Shown here: piece by piece, positions 9,339 to 18,755 of the stretch
How the letters are laid out: each line of letters begins with the position of its first letter
Numbering within the stretch: the first letter of the stretch is position 1
Source of the DNA: DATAWK01 sp036267255
GTDB lineage: Bacteria > Acidobacteriota > Terriglobia > Terriglobales > Acidobacteriaceae
Direction: 5' to 3'
Length of the DNA stretch: 64,000 nucleotides
Assembly (NCBI GenBank): GCA_036267255.1
Contig: DATAWK010000047.1
Location: 248,001 to 312,000, forward strand
Notes under the pieces: generated by a model
Told to the model about the DNA's origin: nothing
Databases searched by the model: none
Seen by the model: only the letters and a program-made list of their open reading frames with translations
Translations under genes and position numbers: made by a program

Positions 9339-10892
9339 ATGGCTCAGATTAAGGCAGACGAAATTACACAGCTCCTGCGTGAGCAGATCGAACACTTCCA
9401 ATCGCGTGTACGCGTAGATGAAGTCGGCACGATTATCTCTCTTGGGGATGGCATTGCGCGTATTTACGGCCTGGATAAGATCATGGCTGGGGAGCTGATC
9501 GAGTTTCCGCACAACATCGCCGGTTTGGCAATGAACCTGGAAGAAGACCAGGTCGGTGCGGTGTTGTTAGGGGAATATACAGAGCTGAAGGAAGGCGACC
9601 AGGTCAAACGCTCAGGCAAGATCATGAGTGTGCCTGTAGGGGAGGGAATGATTGGCCGCGTCGTCAACGCGCTTGGACAGCCGATTGATGACAAGGGTCC
9701 GATCGTAACGACGGAGACGCTTCCCATTGAACGCCTGGCGCCGGGCGTGATCGACCGTCAGCCCGTGCGTGAGCCGATGGCGACCGGTCTCAAGGCCATC
9801 GACAGCATGATTCCAATCGGCCGTGGCCAGCGCGAGTTGATCATCGGCGATCGTCAGACGGGCAAGACTGCCGTGGCCATCGATACCATCATCAATAACG
9901 CGAAGAACAACCTGATCTGCGTTTATTGCGCGATCGGCCAGAAACGGTCTTCCGTCGCGCAAGTGGTTCAGACGCTGACAGAGTATGGCGCGATGGCCTA
10001 CACCGTTGTAGTTGTGGCATCTGCATCGGAGCCAGCTCCGATGTTGTATCTTGCGCCCTACACGGCGACCGCCATTGGCGAATACTTCCGTGACAGCAAG
10101 CGCCACGCGCTGGTGATCTACGATGATCTCTCGAAGCATGCAACGGCCTATCGTGAAATCTCTTTGCTTCTGCGGCGTCCACCAGGGCGAGAGGCGTATC
10201 CCGGCGATGTGTTTTATCTGCACTCCCGGTTGCTGGAACGTTCCTGCAAACTGAACGACAAACTTGGCGGCGGATCCTTGACGGCATTGCCGATCATCGA
10301 AACCCAGGCAGGTGACGTTTCTGCCTACATTCCAACGAATGTTATTTCCATCACCGATGGCCAGATTTATCTGGAGACGGATCTGTTCAACTCCGGCGTG
10401 CGGCCAGCGGTGAATGTGGGTCTCTCGGTAAGCCGTGTGGGTGGCAGTGCGCAGATCAAGGCCATGCGACAGGTGGCCGGCACATTGAAGCTCGATCTGG
10501 CCCAGTATCGCGAATTGGCAGCCTTCGCGCAGTTTGGCAGTGATCTCGACAAGGTGACGCAGAACCAGTTGAATCGCGGACAACGCCTGACCGAGTTGCT
10601 GAAGCAACCGCAGTTCTCGCCCGTGCCGACGGAAAAACAGGTCATCCTGATTTATGCCGGAAACAATGGCTATCTGGACGATCTGAAGGTGGAAGATATC
10701 CGTTCGTTTGAGGAGGGGTTGTACACATATCTGGACTCAGCACAATCCACGTTGCTGTCGGACATCGTGACTAAAAAGGCTCTGGACGATGATCTGAAGA
10801 GCCGCATCGACGCAGCTCTCAAGGAATACAAGCAGAATTACCTTGCAGAGCGGCAAAGTGATGCCGCAAGCAAGGCGCAGGAACAGGCATAG
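9339..10892 (+). CDS. atpA: ATP synthase F1 subunit alpha
   Basis: The non-catalytic nucleotide-binding subunit of F1, 517 residues. It shows the P-loop GDRQTGKT (from Gly170), the YCAIGQK segment, the arginine-finger region NVGLSVSRVGGSAQ and a C-terminal helical bundle. A 94-base gap precedes it, the largest inside the operon, with AT-rich sequence; an internal promoter there is possible but not clear. Only six bases separate it from atpG. Confidence 0.98.
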   Translation: MAQIKADEITQLLREQIEHFQSRVRVDEVGTIISLGDGIARIYGLDKIMAGELIEFPHNIAGLAMNLEEDQVGAVLLGEYTELKEGDQVKRSGKIMSVPVGEGMIGRVVNALGQPIDDKGPIVTTETLPIERLAPGVIDRQPVREPMATGLKAIDSMIPIGRGQRELIIGDRQTGKTAVAIDTIINNAKNNLICVYCAIGQKRSSVAQVVQTLTEYGAMAYTVVVVASASEPAPMLYLAPYTATAIGEYFRDSKRHALVIYDDLSKHATAYREISLLLRRPPGREAYPGDVFYLHSRLLERSCKLNDKLGGGSLTALPIIETQAGDVSAYIPTNVISITDGQIYLETDLFNSGVRPAVNVGLSVSRVGGSAQIKAMRQVAGTLKLDLAQYRELAAFAQFGSDLDKVTQNQLNRGQRLTELLKQPQFSPVPTEKQVILIYAGNNGYLDDLKVEDIRSFEEGLYTYLDSAQSTLLSDIVTKKALDDDLKSRIDAALKEYKQNYLAERQSDAASKAQEQA

Positions 10893-10898
10893 CGACGC

Positions 10899-11972
<1,074 letters not shown>

Positions 11973-12008
11973 AACATTCAACAGGATGGAATTAGACAGG
12001 GAAGAATC

Positions 12009-13448
12009 ATGGCAGAGAATATAGGACGCGTCATCCGAATCGCGGGACCAGCGGTAGATGTTCAATTTGAAGAAGCAAAGATTCCGCTGATTTATACGGC
12101 ATTGCGCGTCGTCAGCGAAGGGTTCACCGTGCCGGTGCCCATCGACGTTATTTTGGAAGTGCAGCAGCACCTGGGCGAAGGCCGCGTGCGTTGCGTCGCA
12201 ATGGAAGCCACGGAAGGCATGGTTCGTGGTATGAAGGCGATTGACACAGGCGCCCAGATCACAGTGCCGGTGGGCCGTGAGACACTGGGCCGCGTGCTGA
12301 ATGTCATCGGCAAGCCTGTCGACGAACTGGGTCCGGTGAATGCCAAGGTGCATATGCCGATCCATCGCGAAGCGCCAGCCTTTGACGAACAGTCCACCAG
12401 CGAAGAAATGTTTGAGACAGGCGTAAAGGTCATTGATTTGATCCAGCCCTTTCTGAAGGGTGGCAAGATTGGCCTCTTCGGTGGCGCAGGCGTTGGCAAG
12501 ACGGTTGTGATTCAGGAGCTCATCAATAACGTTGCCTCCAAGCACGGTGGATTTTCCGTTTTTGCTGGAGTCGGGGAACGTACCCGTGAAGGCAATGATC
12601 TATGGCTGGAATTTCAAGAGTCCGGCGTCATCGACTTGAAGGACCTGTCGAAATCGAAGGCTGCGCTGATTTATGGCCAGATGACGGAGCCGCCGGGAGC
12701 GCGTCTGCGCGTTGCTCTCACCGCTCTTACCGTTGCCGAGTTCTTTCGTGACGAAGAAGGTGCGGACACACTGCTCTTCATCGACAATATCTTTCGTTTT
12801 ACGCAGGCAGGCTCCGAAGTTTCAACGCTGCTTGGCCGTATGCCCTCCGCTGTGGGATATCAGCCAAATCTCGCTACCGAAATGGGCGAACTGCAGGAGC
12901 GCATCACCTCCACGAAGAAAGGTTCCGTCACATCGGTGCAGGCCGTATATGTACCTGCCGATGACTTGACCGATCCGGCGCCAGCGACGACCTTTGCCCA
13001 TCTGGACGCGACGACCGTGCTCTCGCGACAGCTTTCGGAGCTGGGCATTTATCCCGCCGTGGACCCGCTTGCTTCCACTTCACGCATTCTGTCTCCGCGT
13101 GCAGTTGGGCAGGAACACTATGATGTCGCGCAAGGAGTGAAGCGAATCCTGCAGCGGTACAAAGATCTGCAGGACATCATCGCCATCCTGGGCATCGACG
13201 AACTTTCAGAAGAAGACAAGCTGACCGTTTCCCGCGCGCGCAAGGTGCAGAAGTTCCTTTCGCAACCCTTCCACGTGGCCGAGCAGTTTACCGGCATCCC
13301 CGGCGTCTACGTAAAGATTGCCGACACCGTGCGTAGCTTCAAGGAGATCATCGAGGGGAAACACGATGATATTCCGGAGCAGGCCTTCTACTTAAAGGGA
13401 ACGATCGAAGATGTTCTGGAAGCAGCCAAAAAGCTACAGGCGGCGTAA
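12009..13448 (+). CDS. atpD: ATP synthase F1 subunit beta
   Basis: The catalytic subunit of F1, 479 residues. The P-loop GGAGVGKT starts at Gly158, followed by GVGERTREGNDLW with the catalytic glutamate, LLFIDNIFRFTQAGSEVS, and the DELSEED loop near residue 397 (DELSEEDKLTVSRARK). The ribosome site GACAGGGAAGA lies before the ATG. It sits between atpG and atpC. Confidence 0.98.
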   Translation: MAENIGRVIRIAGPAVDVQFEEAKIPLIYTALRVVSEGFTVPVPIDVILEVQQHLGEGRVRCVAMEATEGMVRGMKAIDTGAQITVPVGRETLGRVLNVIGKPVDELGPVNAKVHMPIHREAPAFDEQSTSEEMFETGVKVIDLIQPFLKGGKIGLFGGAGVGKTVVIQELINNVASKHGGFSVFAGVGERTREGNDLWLEFQESGVIDLKDLSKSKAALIYGQMTEPPGARLRVALTALTVAEFFRDEEGADTLLFIDNIFRFTQAGSEVSTLLGRMPSAVGYQPNLATEMGELQERITSTKKGSVTSVQAVYVPADDLTDPAPATTFAHLDATTVLSRQLSELGIYPAVDPLASTSRILSPRAVGQEHYDVAQGVKRILQRYKDLQDIIAILGIDELSEEDKLTVSRARKVQKFLSQPFHVAEQFTGIPGVYVKIADTVRSFKEIIEGKHDDIPEQAFYLKGTIEDVLEAAKKLQAA

Positions 13449-13469
13449 GGTGAGGATTTAGGAAACTCC

Positions 13470-13904
13470 ATGGCAGAAGCATCACAAAATCAACTGCAGG
13501 TCCGGCTGGTTACGCCGGAGCAGATATTCATCGACGGCACAGCCGACGCAGTGGAGCTGCCCTCCCGCAACGGCTACCTGGAAGCACTGTACGGCCACGC
13601 ACCTCTGCTTGCGGAGCTAGGCGCCGGAGAAGTGCGAATGCACGGCGGCAGCGTCGGCGAACAGCGGTACTTTGTTGCCTGGGGATTTGTAGAAGTTCTG
13701 CCGGATCGGGTGACCATTCTGGCTGAAAATGCTGTCGAGCCGAGTGCCATCAACGTCGCACAAGCGCGGCAGGAACTCGAGCGCGGCGAAAAAATGTGGC
13801 GGGATGCCGGCGAAGAATCCAAGCGCTACTCGGAAGCAAATAACATCATTCACGAGGCGCAGGAGCGAATCGCATCTGTTGAATCGGCCGGGAAGTCAAG
13901 CTAA
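13470..13904 (+). CDS. atpC: ATP synthase F1 subunit epsilon
   Basis: The epsilon subunit (144 residues) of the rotor, which also inhibits ATP hydrolysis. The beta-sandwich domain is recognisable (LQVRLVTPEQIFIDGTADAVELPS and YGHAPLLAELGAGEVR, cited in part), followed by a C-terminal two-helix region. It starts 21 bases after atpD with AGGA upstream and is the last gene of the operon. Confidence 0.93.
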   Translation: MAEASQNQLQVRLVTPEQIFIDGTADAVELPSRNGYLEALYGHAPLLAELGAGEVRMHGGSVGEQRYFVAWGFVEVLPDRVTILAENAVEPSAINVAQARQELERGEKMWRDAGEESKRYSEANNIIHEAQERIASVESAGKSS

Positions 13905-14028
13905 ATCATTGCGTTTGTGCCGATCCCTCGCCCGTAGGGAGCGGCATTGTTGGAGTACAGGGCAGCCGAGGATGCTTCAGATTTTGCCTTGCTAGCCAAA
14001 CCACCACGGTTTCAGCCATACTCCACTT

Positions 14029-14424
14029 ATGGTTCGACCTTGTTTTCTCGTCATTGACCGCGAGTTTCCGGGCAGCATTTCTACCCGTAAACTCGTTATC
14101 GAAACCTTCAAATTTAATGTCATCACGGCCTACAGCGGCGCCGAGGCACTGGAAACCGTGGCGAGGTTTCCCGCCATCAACGGAATCGTGCTGGACGTAG
14201 GCATGCGGGATATTTCCTGCACAGAGCTGGTCCGTGAGATCAAAAAGATTGTGCCAAAGGTTCCCGTAATCGTGATTTCTGCTCCAGGATATGTCGATCG
14301 GCCTGAATCGGAATATCTGCTGGAGTCTTTCGATCCGGCTCGTCTGCTTGACATTCTTCGCAAGCTGGAGCCCGACGGGGCCGCCGCGATTGAAACCCGC
14401 AATGAAGCCTTGAGTAAAGAATAA
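14029..14424 (+). CDS. stand-alone receiver-domain protein with degenerate active site
   Basis: A 131-residue protein with the length and strand/helix rhythm of a CheY-like receiver. The acidic residue near the N-terminus (VIDREF) and an aspartate at the usual phospho-acceptor place (GIVLDVGMRD) are present. The conserved lysine after strand five is replaced: the normal KP motif reads SFDPARLLD. There is no output domain. It lies 124 bases after atpC in the same direction, with only a weak ribosome site. Phosphorylation, if any, would not signal through the usual lysine contact. No partner kinase is nearby. Confidence 0.65.
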   Translation: MVRPCFLVIDREFPGSISTRKLVIETFKFNVITAYSGAEALETVARFPAINGIVLDVGMRDISCTELVREIKKIVPKVPVIVISAPGYVDRPESEYLLESFDPARLLDILRKLEPDGAAAIETRNEALSKE

Positions 14425-14599
14425 AATTGCCGCTTCTTCCCTTCGTGCAGAGGTTGGATTACTTTCTTTACAAATTATTTTGCAGAGGGGCACATATCAA
14501 AATCGATATGGATTCCTCTGTTTCAAGATGGCCCATCGTCTTCGAAACCTGTTAAACTTTTGAGTTTTGACTAAATGCTTTTCAGGGGTCAGGGGAGTC

Positions 14600-15454
14600 A
14601 TGAGCGAAATTCGGGTAGTAGGCGTGATCGGTGCGGGTACGATGGGCAATGGCATTACTCATGTCTTTGCAAAGTGCGGGTTCGATGTCCGGCTATGTGA
14701 AGTGGAGCAGCGTTTTCTCGATCGCGGTATGGAGACGATTCGCAAGAATCTGGATCGCGAAGCCGGCAAAGGAAAAATTACCGCGGAAGATGCCAAGGCT
14801 GTTCTGCAGCGCGTCACCGGAATACTTGACCGCAATAAACTTGCCGATTGCGATTTTGTGATTGAAGTGGCCACGGAAAAATTTGAGATCAAGAAGGCCA
14901 TTTTTCAGGACCTCGACCGTGTGCTGCGCAAGGATGTGATTCTTGCATCCAATACGTCGTCGATCTCCATCACGAAACTCGGCGCGATCACCAGCCGCCC
15001 GGAACGCGTTATCGGGATGCATTTTTTTAATCCCGTTCCAGTGATGAAGCTGGTCGAAGTGATCCGCGGTCTGGCGACCTCCCAGGAAACATTCGAGACG
15101 GTACGCGATCTGGCGAAGAAGCTGGAGAAGACCCCGGTGGAGGTGAACGATGCGCCGGGCTTCGTCTCCAATCGCGTGCTGATGCCGCTGCTGAATGAGG
15201 CCATGTACGCCGTCATGGAAGGTGTGGCCACGCCGGAGGCCGTCGATGAAGTCTTCAAGCTCGGCATGGCGCATCCCATGGGCCCGTTGACGCTGGCGGA
15301 TTTTATTGGCCTCGATGTCTGCCTGGACATTATGCGCGTTCTTCTTGACGGACTTGGCGATCCCAAGTACCGGCCTTGTCCGTTGCTGATCCGCATGGTG
15401 GATGCGGGATGGCTAGGCAGAAAATCCGGCCGTGGGTTTTACAAATACGAGTAA
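14600..15454 (+). CDS. 3-hydroxybutyryl-CoA / 3-hydroxyacyl-CoA dehydrogenase
   Basis: An NAD-dependent enzyme of 284 residues that oxidises or forms (S)-3-hydroxyacyl-CoA. It shows the Rossmann motif VIGAGTMGNGI (Gly11-Gly16), the catalytic histidine in GMHFFNPVPVMKLVE (His141), and the C-terminal domain with NDAPGFVSNRVLMPLLNEA and GHPMGP-like AHPMGPLTLADFIGLD. The open frame starts earlier at a TTG (14567), but the Met at 14600 fits the family N-terminus and has AGGGGAG just upstream. No other beta-oxidation gene is adjacent, so the physiological direction (butanoate metabolism or fatty-acid breakdown) is open. Confidence 0.92.
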   Translation: MSEIRVVGVIGAGTMGNGITHVFAKCGFDVRLCEVEQRFLDRGMETIRKNLDREAGKGKITAEDAKAVLQRVTGILDRNKLADCDFVIEVATEKFEIKKAIFQDLDRVLRKDVILASNTSSISITKLGAITSRPERVIGMHFFNPVPVMKLVEVIRGLATSQETFETVRDLAKKLEKTPVEVNDAPGFVSNRVLMPLLNEAMYAVMEGVATPEAVDEVFKLGMAHPMGPLTLADFIGLDVCLDIMRVLLDGLGDPKYRPCPLLIRMVDAGWLGRKSGRGFYKYE

Positions 15455-15491
15455 GGCCTTCCAAGGGCAGCGGGTCGGTTTGAATCTGCAT

Positions 15492-15887
15492 TCACCGTTG
15501 GTATTGTTCGTCGCTGACGTGCTCCATCCAATCGACGGCGTTGCCGTCCAAACGTTCCTGAATTGCGATATGCGTCATGGCCGTGGTCGGTGTAGCCCCG
15601 TGCCAGTGTTTCTCTCCCGGCGCGAACCAGACCACATCTCCGGGATGAATTTCCTCTACCGCACCACCAGCCCGCTGAACCCATCCGCAGCCTGCCGTGA
15701 CAATCAATGTCTGCCCGAGGGGATGCGTATGCCAGGCGGTACGCGCTCCAGCCTCAAATGTGACGCTGGCACCGGCAACACGCGCTGGGTCCGGTGCTTG
15801 AAAAAGCGGGTCAATCCGGACAGTGCCGGTAAACCAGTCTGCAGGACCTTTGCCGGACGCCTGTGAGCCGATGCGGTTGATCTCCAT
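15492..15887 (-). CDS. manganese cupin, hydroxynitrile lyase-like (GtHNL type)
   Basis: A single-domain cupin of 131 residues. By recall it matches the Granulicella tundricola hydroxynitrile lyase GtHNL in length and numbering. The four metal ligands are all present: His53 and His55 (AWHTHPLGQ), Gln59 and His94 (PGEKHWHGA). Residues Ala40, Val42 and Gln110, known active-site positions in GtHNL, are also conserved. GtHNL-type enzymes form or cleave (R)-mandelonitrile with Mn(II), but the natural substrate in acidobacteria is not known and cyanohydrin chemistry may be a side activity. The gene stands alone and converges on the dehydrogenase gene. Confidence 0.88.
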   Translation of the reverse strand: MEINRIGSQASGKGPADWFTGTVRIDPLFQAPDPARVAGASVTFEAGARTAWHTHPLGQTLIVTAGCGWVQRAGGAVEEIHPGDVVWFAPGEKHWHGATPTTAMTHIAIQERLDGNAVDWMEHVSDEQYQR

Positions 15888-15988
15888 AGCCTCATTTTAA
15901 TGGCCCCGTGAGGAGAACTTTCAAACGAACCTGCTGCCCTCTCAGGCGGGTGCGTGGATTCCACAGCAAAACGCGCTACTCTTGGAGC

Positions 15989-17017
15989 ATGCTTCGCTGC
16001 ACGGTGCTGTCTTCGGGATCAAAAGGGAATTGCACCGTCGTCAGCACCAGCCGTACCCGGCTGCTGCTGGATGCAGGGCTGAGTTGCCGCGAGATCACGA
16101 AACGGATGCGACTCGCCGGAGAAGACCCGGAAAAAATCGACGGTCTGCTTATCACGCATGAGCACCAGGACCATATTCAAGGTGTTTCTGTTTTAGCCCG
16201 GCGCTGGCGTGTTCCCGTGTACTTTACAGAAGGCACGCATCGCGCCTGGATGCGCTGGATGACGCCGCGCAAAACCATGAGCTTTACTGCATGGCTGGAG
16301 ACTCGCAAGCAGCAGGCAGAAGAGCAGGCGCTTGCAGCGGAGGATCTTGCGGCGAAAAGAGAAGTGCCGGAGCTGGATCTAACGGAGGCGTCGCTTGAAC
16401 CGCTTGAAGGTGCAGGATCCGAAGCCGTCGAGTCCGATTGGAACCTGAATCTGAGCGCAATCGCGGAGGACCTCAAACAGGCTCCGGCGGAGGTAGCTGG
16501 CAGCAATCCCGCTTATTTGCCTGCGGTGGAGTATTTTCGTGCCGGCGTGCCTTTCGTGGTGGGCGATATCACCATCACGCCTTTCACCGTGCCCCACGAT
16601 GCCACCGACCCAGTGGGGTTTGTCCTGGAGGCGGAGGGTCTGCGCATCGCCATAGCGACCGATCTGGGCTACATGCCACCCAATGTGCGCATGCATCTGC
16701 AACGCGCCGATCTGCTGGTTCTTGAGTCCAACCACGACGTAGAAATGCTACGGGATGGACCGTACCCCTGGGCCGTAAAACAGCGGGTGCTTTCGCGTGT
16801 CGGGCATCTATCGAATGATGCGGCAAGCGAATTCCTGGCGGACCAGTACGATGGACGTGCCCAGTGGATCGTGCTGGCCCATTTATCGGAAAGCAACAAC
16901 CTTCCGGAACTGGCGCGGCTGAGTGCAGAACGGGCGCTGCAAGGCCGTATGGGGCTTCTCGGCAACCGGGTAATTCTTGCATCGCAGAGCGTTCCGCTGG
17001 AATCTATCTACTTGTAA
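15989..17017 (+). CDS. metallo-beta-lactamase-fold hydrolase, WalJ/YycJ-like
   Basis: The 342-residue protein begins with LRCTVLSSGSKGNC and carries the metal-binding motif THEHQDH (His57, His59, Asp61, His62), as in YycJ/WalJ exonuclease-like hydrolases. Later motifs (VPHDATDPVGFVLE, IATDLGYMP, ESNHDVEML, GHLSND) match the same family. It is about 70 residues longer than usual because of a charged Ala/Glu-rich insertion near residues 100-175 between SFTAWLETRK and VEYFRAG. An open frame extends upstream to 15908, but the Met at 15989 is the conserved family start; GGAG lies only one base before it, so the initiation site is imperfect. Confidence 0.85.
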   Translation: MLRCTVLSSGSKGNCTVVSTSRTRLLLDAGLSCREITKRMRLAGEDPEKIDGLLITHEHQDHIQGVSVLARRWRVPVYFTEGTHRAWMRWMTPRKTMSFTAWLETRKQQAEEQALAAEDLAAKREVPELDLTEASLEPLEGAGSEAVESDWNLNLSAIAEDLKQAPAEVAGSNPAYLPAVEYFRAGVPFVVGDITITPFTVPHDATDPVGFVLEAEGLRIAIATDLGYMPPNVRMHLQRADLLVLESNHDVEMLRDGPYPWAVKQRVLSRVGHLSNDAASEFLADQYDGRAQWIVLAHLSESNNLPELARLSAERALQGRMGLLGNRVILASQSVPLESIYL

Positions 17018-17129
17018 CTAATATCGTTTTGGTGTCTCCCGTGCCTAAGTGGTAAATATTTTTTCACAGTTTTGCCGCCTAAAACGTTACAATTGAGTCA
17101 AACGTAGTGGGTAACTTCTGAGGAATCAA

Positions 17130-17594
17130 ATGGCTATGCCAAAAGATATGTGCGTTGATCCAACCGTGGGAGAGATACTTTCCGGATGGCGTTACGACAT
17201 TTCCGGGCTCCATTTTGACATGCGGAAAGATTACGAGCAGCATCTTCGTAACTGTTCCCATTGCCGCTCCCGCCAGCGCTTACACCGAACTATCGACATG
17301 TTCCTGATCGGTCTGGCCACCGTTTCCATCCTGGGATTTGTTATGGCTTTGGCCGTGCTCCATAAGATTGAGCCCCTGGGTAGCTGGGTGCTGCTGCATC
17401 TGCAAGTGCACCAGCTTTCGGTTGTGCTGAGTGTGCAACGCATTGCAGTGTTGGGCCTGTTGGTATCTCTGATGGCCTGGATTGCAGTCGCGATTACGAC
17501 CCCGGCATCGACCTTTATATCGGCACAGGCAAGGGCTTTGCAGAACCGAATCCCGGAAGAAGTTCGCGACCGTCTGCCAAAGCTTTCCGCCTGA
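17130..17594 (+). CDS. small membrane protein with zinc-finger-like N-terminus
   Basis: A 154-residue protein with an N-terminal HLRNCSHC motif (His-x3-Cys-x2-Cys, like the zinc motif of anti-sigma factors) followed by two hydrophobic helices (about residues 57-78 and 105-125) and a short charged tail. A good ribosome site GAGGA lies nine bases before the ATG. The layout resembles a membrane-anchored anti-sigma-like domain, but no sigma gene is co-oriented; the ECF pair on the other side of the terminator is convergent. The function is unknown. Confidence 0.6.
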   Translation: MAMPKDMCVDPTVGEILSGWRYDISGLHFDMRKDYEQHLRNCSHCRSRQRLHRTIDMFLIGLATVSILGFVMALAVLHKIEPLGSWVLLHLQVHQLSVVLSVQRIAVLGLLVSLMAWIAVAITTPASTFISAQARALQNRIPEEVRDRLPKLSA

Positions 17595-17610
17595 AATACA
17601 GCATTTCGCG

Positions 17611-17649
17611 CATTAAAAAGGTCTGCTTTGAAGCAGACCTTTTTTAATG
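17611..17649. terminator. bidirectional terminator, 18-bp perfect palindrome
   Basis: The segment is an 18-bp perfect inverted repeat (17611-17628 with 17631-17648) around a TG centre; the core AGGTCTGCTTTGAAGCAGACCT is flanked by A5 on the left and T6 on the right. It can act as a rho-independent terminator on both strands, serving the membrane protein gene and the convergent anti-sigma gene. Confidence 0.85.
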
Positions 17650-17670
17650 CCTAAGCAAATCCTAAGAACG

Positions 17671-17916
17671 CTATTTTCTCTTGGGTATGGTTGCGCATTT
17701 CGCCAGAACGGCCTGTCTTAGCCTGTCTCGCAGCCCCTCGGGAAGCTCGTAGGGTTCGTTGTTACGGTAGACCTCAATGGTTTGCCGGGTGGTATTCAAC
17801 GTAACGGTGCAATGCGCGCATTCGGCCATATGTTGCTCCAGCTCCGCGCGAAGCTCCGTGGCTGTCTTCTCGTCGAAATAGTCCGTGAGTTGTCCGAGAA
17901 ACTCGGTGCAGTTCAT
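17671..17916 (-). CDS. zinc-finger anti-sigma factor
   Basis: An 81-residue soluble protein with the ZAS signature His-x3-Cys-x2-Cys (HMAECAHC) after an acidic N-terminal helix. Such proteins bind and silence a partner ECF sigma factor, often releasing it on oxidation of the zinc cysteines. No membrane helix is present, so it is cytoplasmic. Its ATG overlaps the stop of the upstream sigma gene by four bases, so both are co-translated. A strong terminator follows. Confidence 0.85.
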   Translation of the reverse strand: MNCTEFLGQLTDYFDEKTATELRAELEQHMAECAHCTVTLNTTRQTIEVYRNNEPYELPEGLRDRLRQAVLAKCATIPKRK

Positions 17917-18539
17917 GCCTGTTGTTCTCCATTGGGTATGCGGAAGTACCGGCTGAGCCGTTCGCGTAATTGCAGCCGCGCACGCAACAAGCGGCTTTTT
18001 ACAGCAGGCACACTCAACCCTAACGCCTCTGCCGTTTCTTCTGTGGACAGGCCATCGATATCGCGCAAGGCAAAGACTGTCCGGAAGCCGGGGGGTAATC
18101 CCTGCACCGTGCGCCGAAGAATTTCTGCCAATTCCGATTGCCTGTATTGCTGCTCCGGATTGGGTGTCCAGTCGGCAAAATCTCTTGGAATCGAGCCTTC
18201 GTCGGTCTGCACGTCTTCATCCATGGAAACTGTCTTGCTGGAGCGCCGTTTGCGCAACCGCATGAGCGACTCATTCACGGCAATCCGTACCAGCCAGGTG
18301 TAAAACTTTGAATTGCCCTGGAACTGATCCAGCTTGGTATACGCCTTCAAAAAAGTGTCCTGCACAATATCTTCCGCGTCCTCGCGGTTTTGCGTGATGT
18401 GCTGCGCAATGCGGAAGATTTGCCGGTCATATTGTTTCATCAACTGCTCAAAAGCAGTCAAATCGCCTTGCTTGACGCGTTCGACCAGGAGGATATCCGG
18501 GTGGATTGCGTCTGCGTCTTGGATTGTCGTGATGGCCAT
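17913..18539 (-). CDS. ECF RNA polymerase sigma factor
   Basis: A 208-residue sigma-70 family protein. Region 2 reads FEQLMKQYDRQIFRIAQH...EDAEDIVQDTFLKAY, and region 4 is a helix-turn-helix (GLSTEETAEALGLSVPAVKSRLLRAR, cited in part). The length and the coupled ZAS anti-sigma suggest a RpoE/SigW-like stress sigma factor. The stop overlaps the anti-sigma start. The target promoters are not identified here. Confidence 0.92.
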   Translation of the reverse strand: MAITTIQDADAIHPDILLVERVKQGDLTAFEQLMKQYDRQIFRIAQHITQNREDAEDIVQDTFLKAYTKLDQFQGNSKFYTWLVRIAVNESLMRLRKRRSSKTVSMDEDVQTDEGSIPRDFADWTPNPEQQYRQSELAEILRRTVQGLPPGFRTVFALRDIDGLSTEETAEALGLSVPAVKSRLLRARLQLRERLSRYFRIPNGEQQA

Positions 18540-18755
18540 GTATGTCTTGGCTTCAGCGCTTTCTCACAGAAATAGATGGTCTGTGTTTGTCTGACGATGC
18601 ATAAATCCTGAACAAATCCAACAAGTCTATGGTAACTGCTCCTCTATGTCGTTGCAAAAGCAACCCGTCCCAAAATTGGTGACGAGCCAAAAACATATCC
18701 AATTCCTGCATAAGGATAGGTTGACTTTTCAAGTCTGCACAATACAGTCGTAGAT

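Noticed and set aside
9612..10607. Long antisense frame (331 codons) across atpA
   Set aside because: It is a shadow of the strongly conserved alpha subunit on the other strand; its translation has no recognisable motif.
17611..17649. Considered whether the perfect 18-bp palindrome is a mobile-element end or recombination site
   Set aside because: It lies between convergent genes with A and T runs on either side, which is explained fully by a bidirectional terminator.
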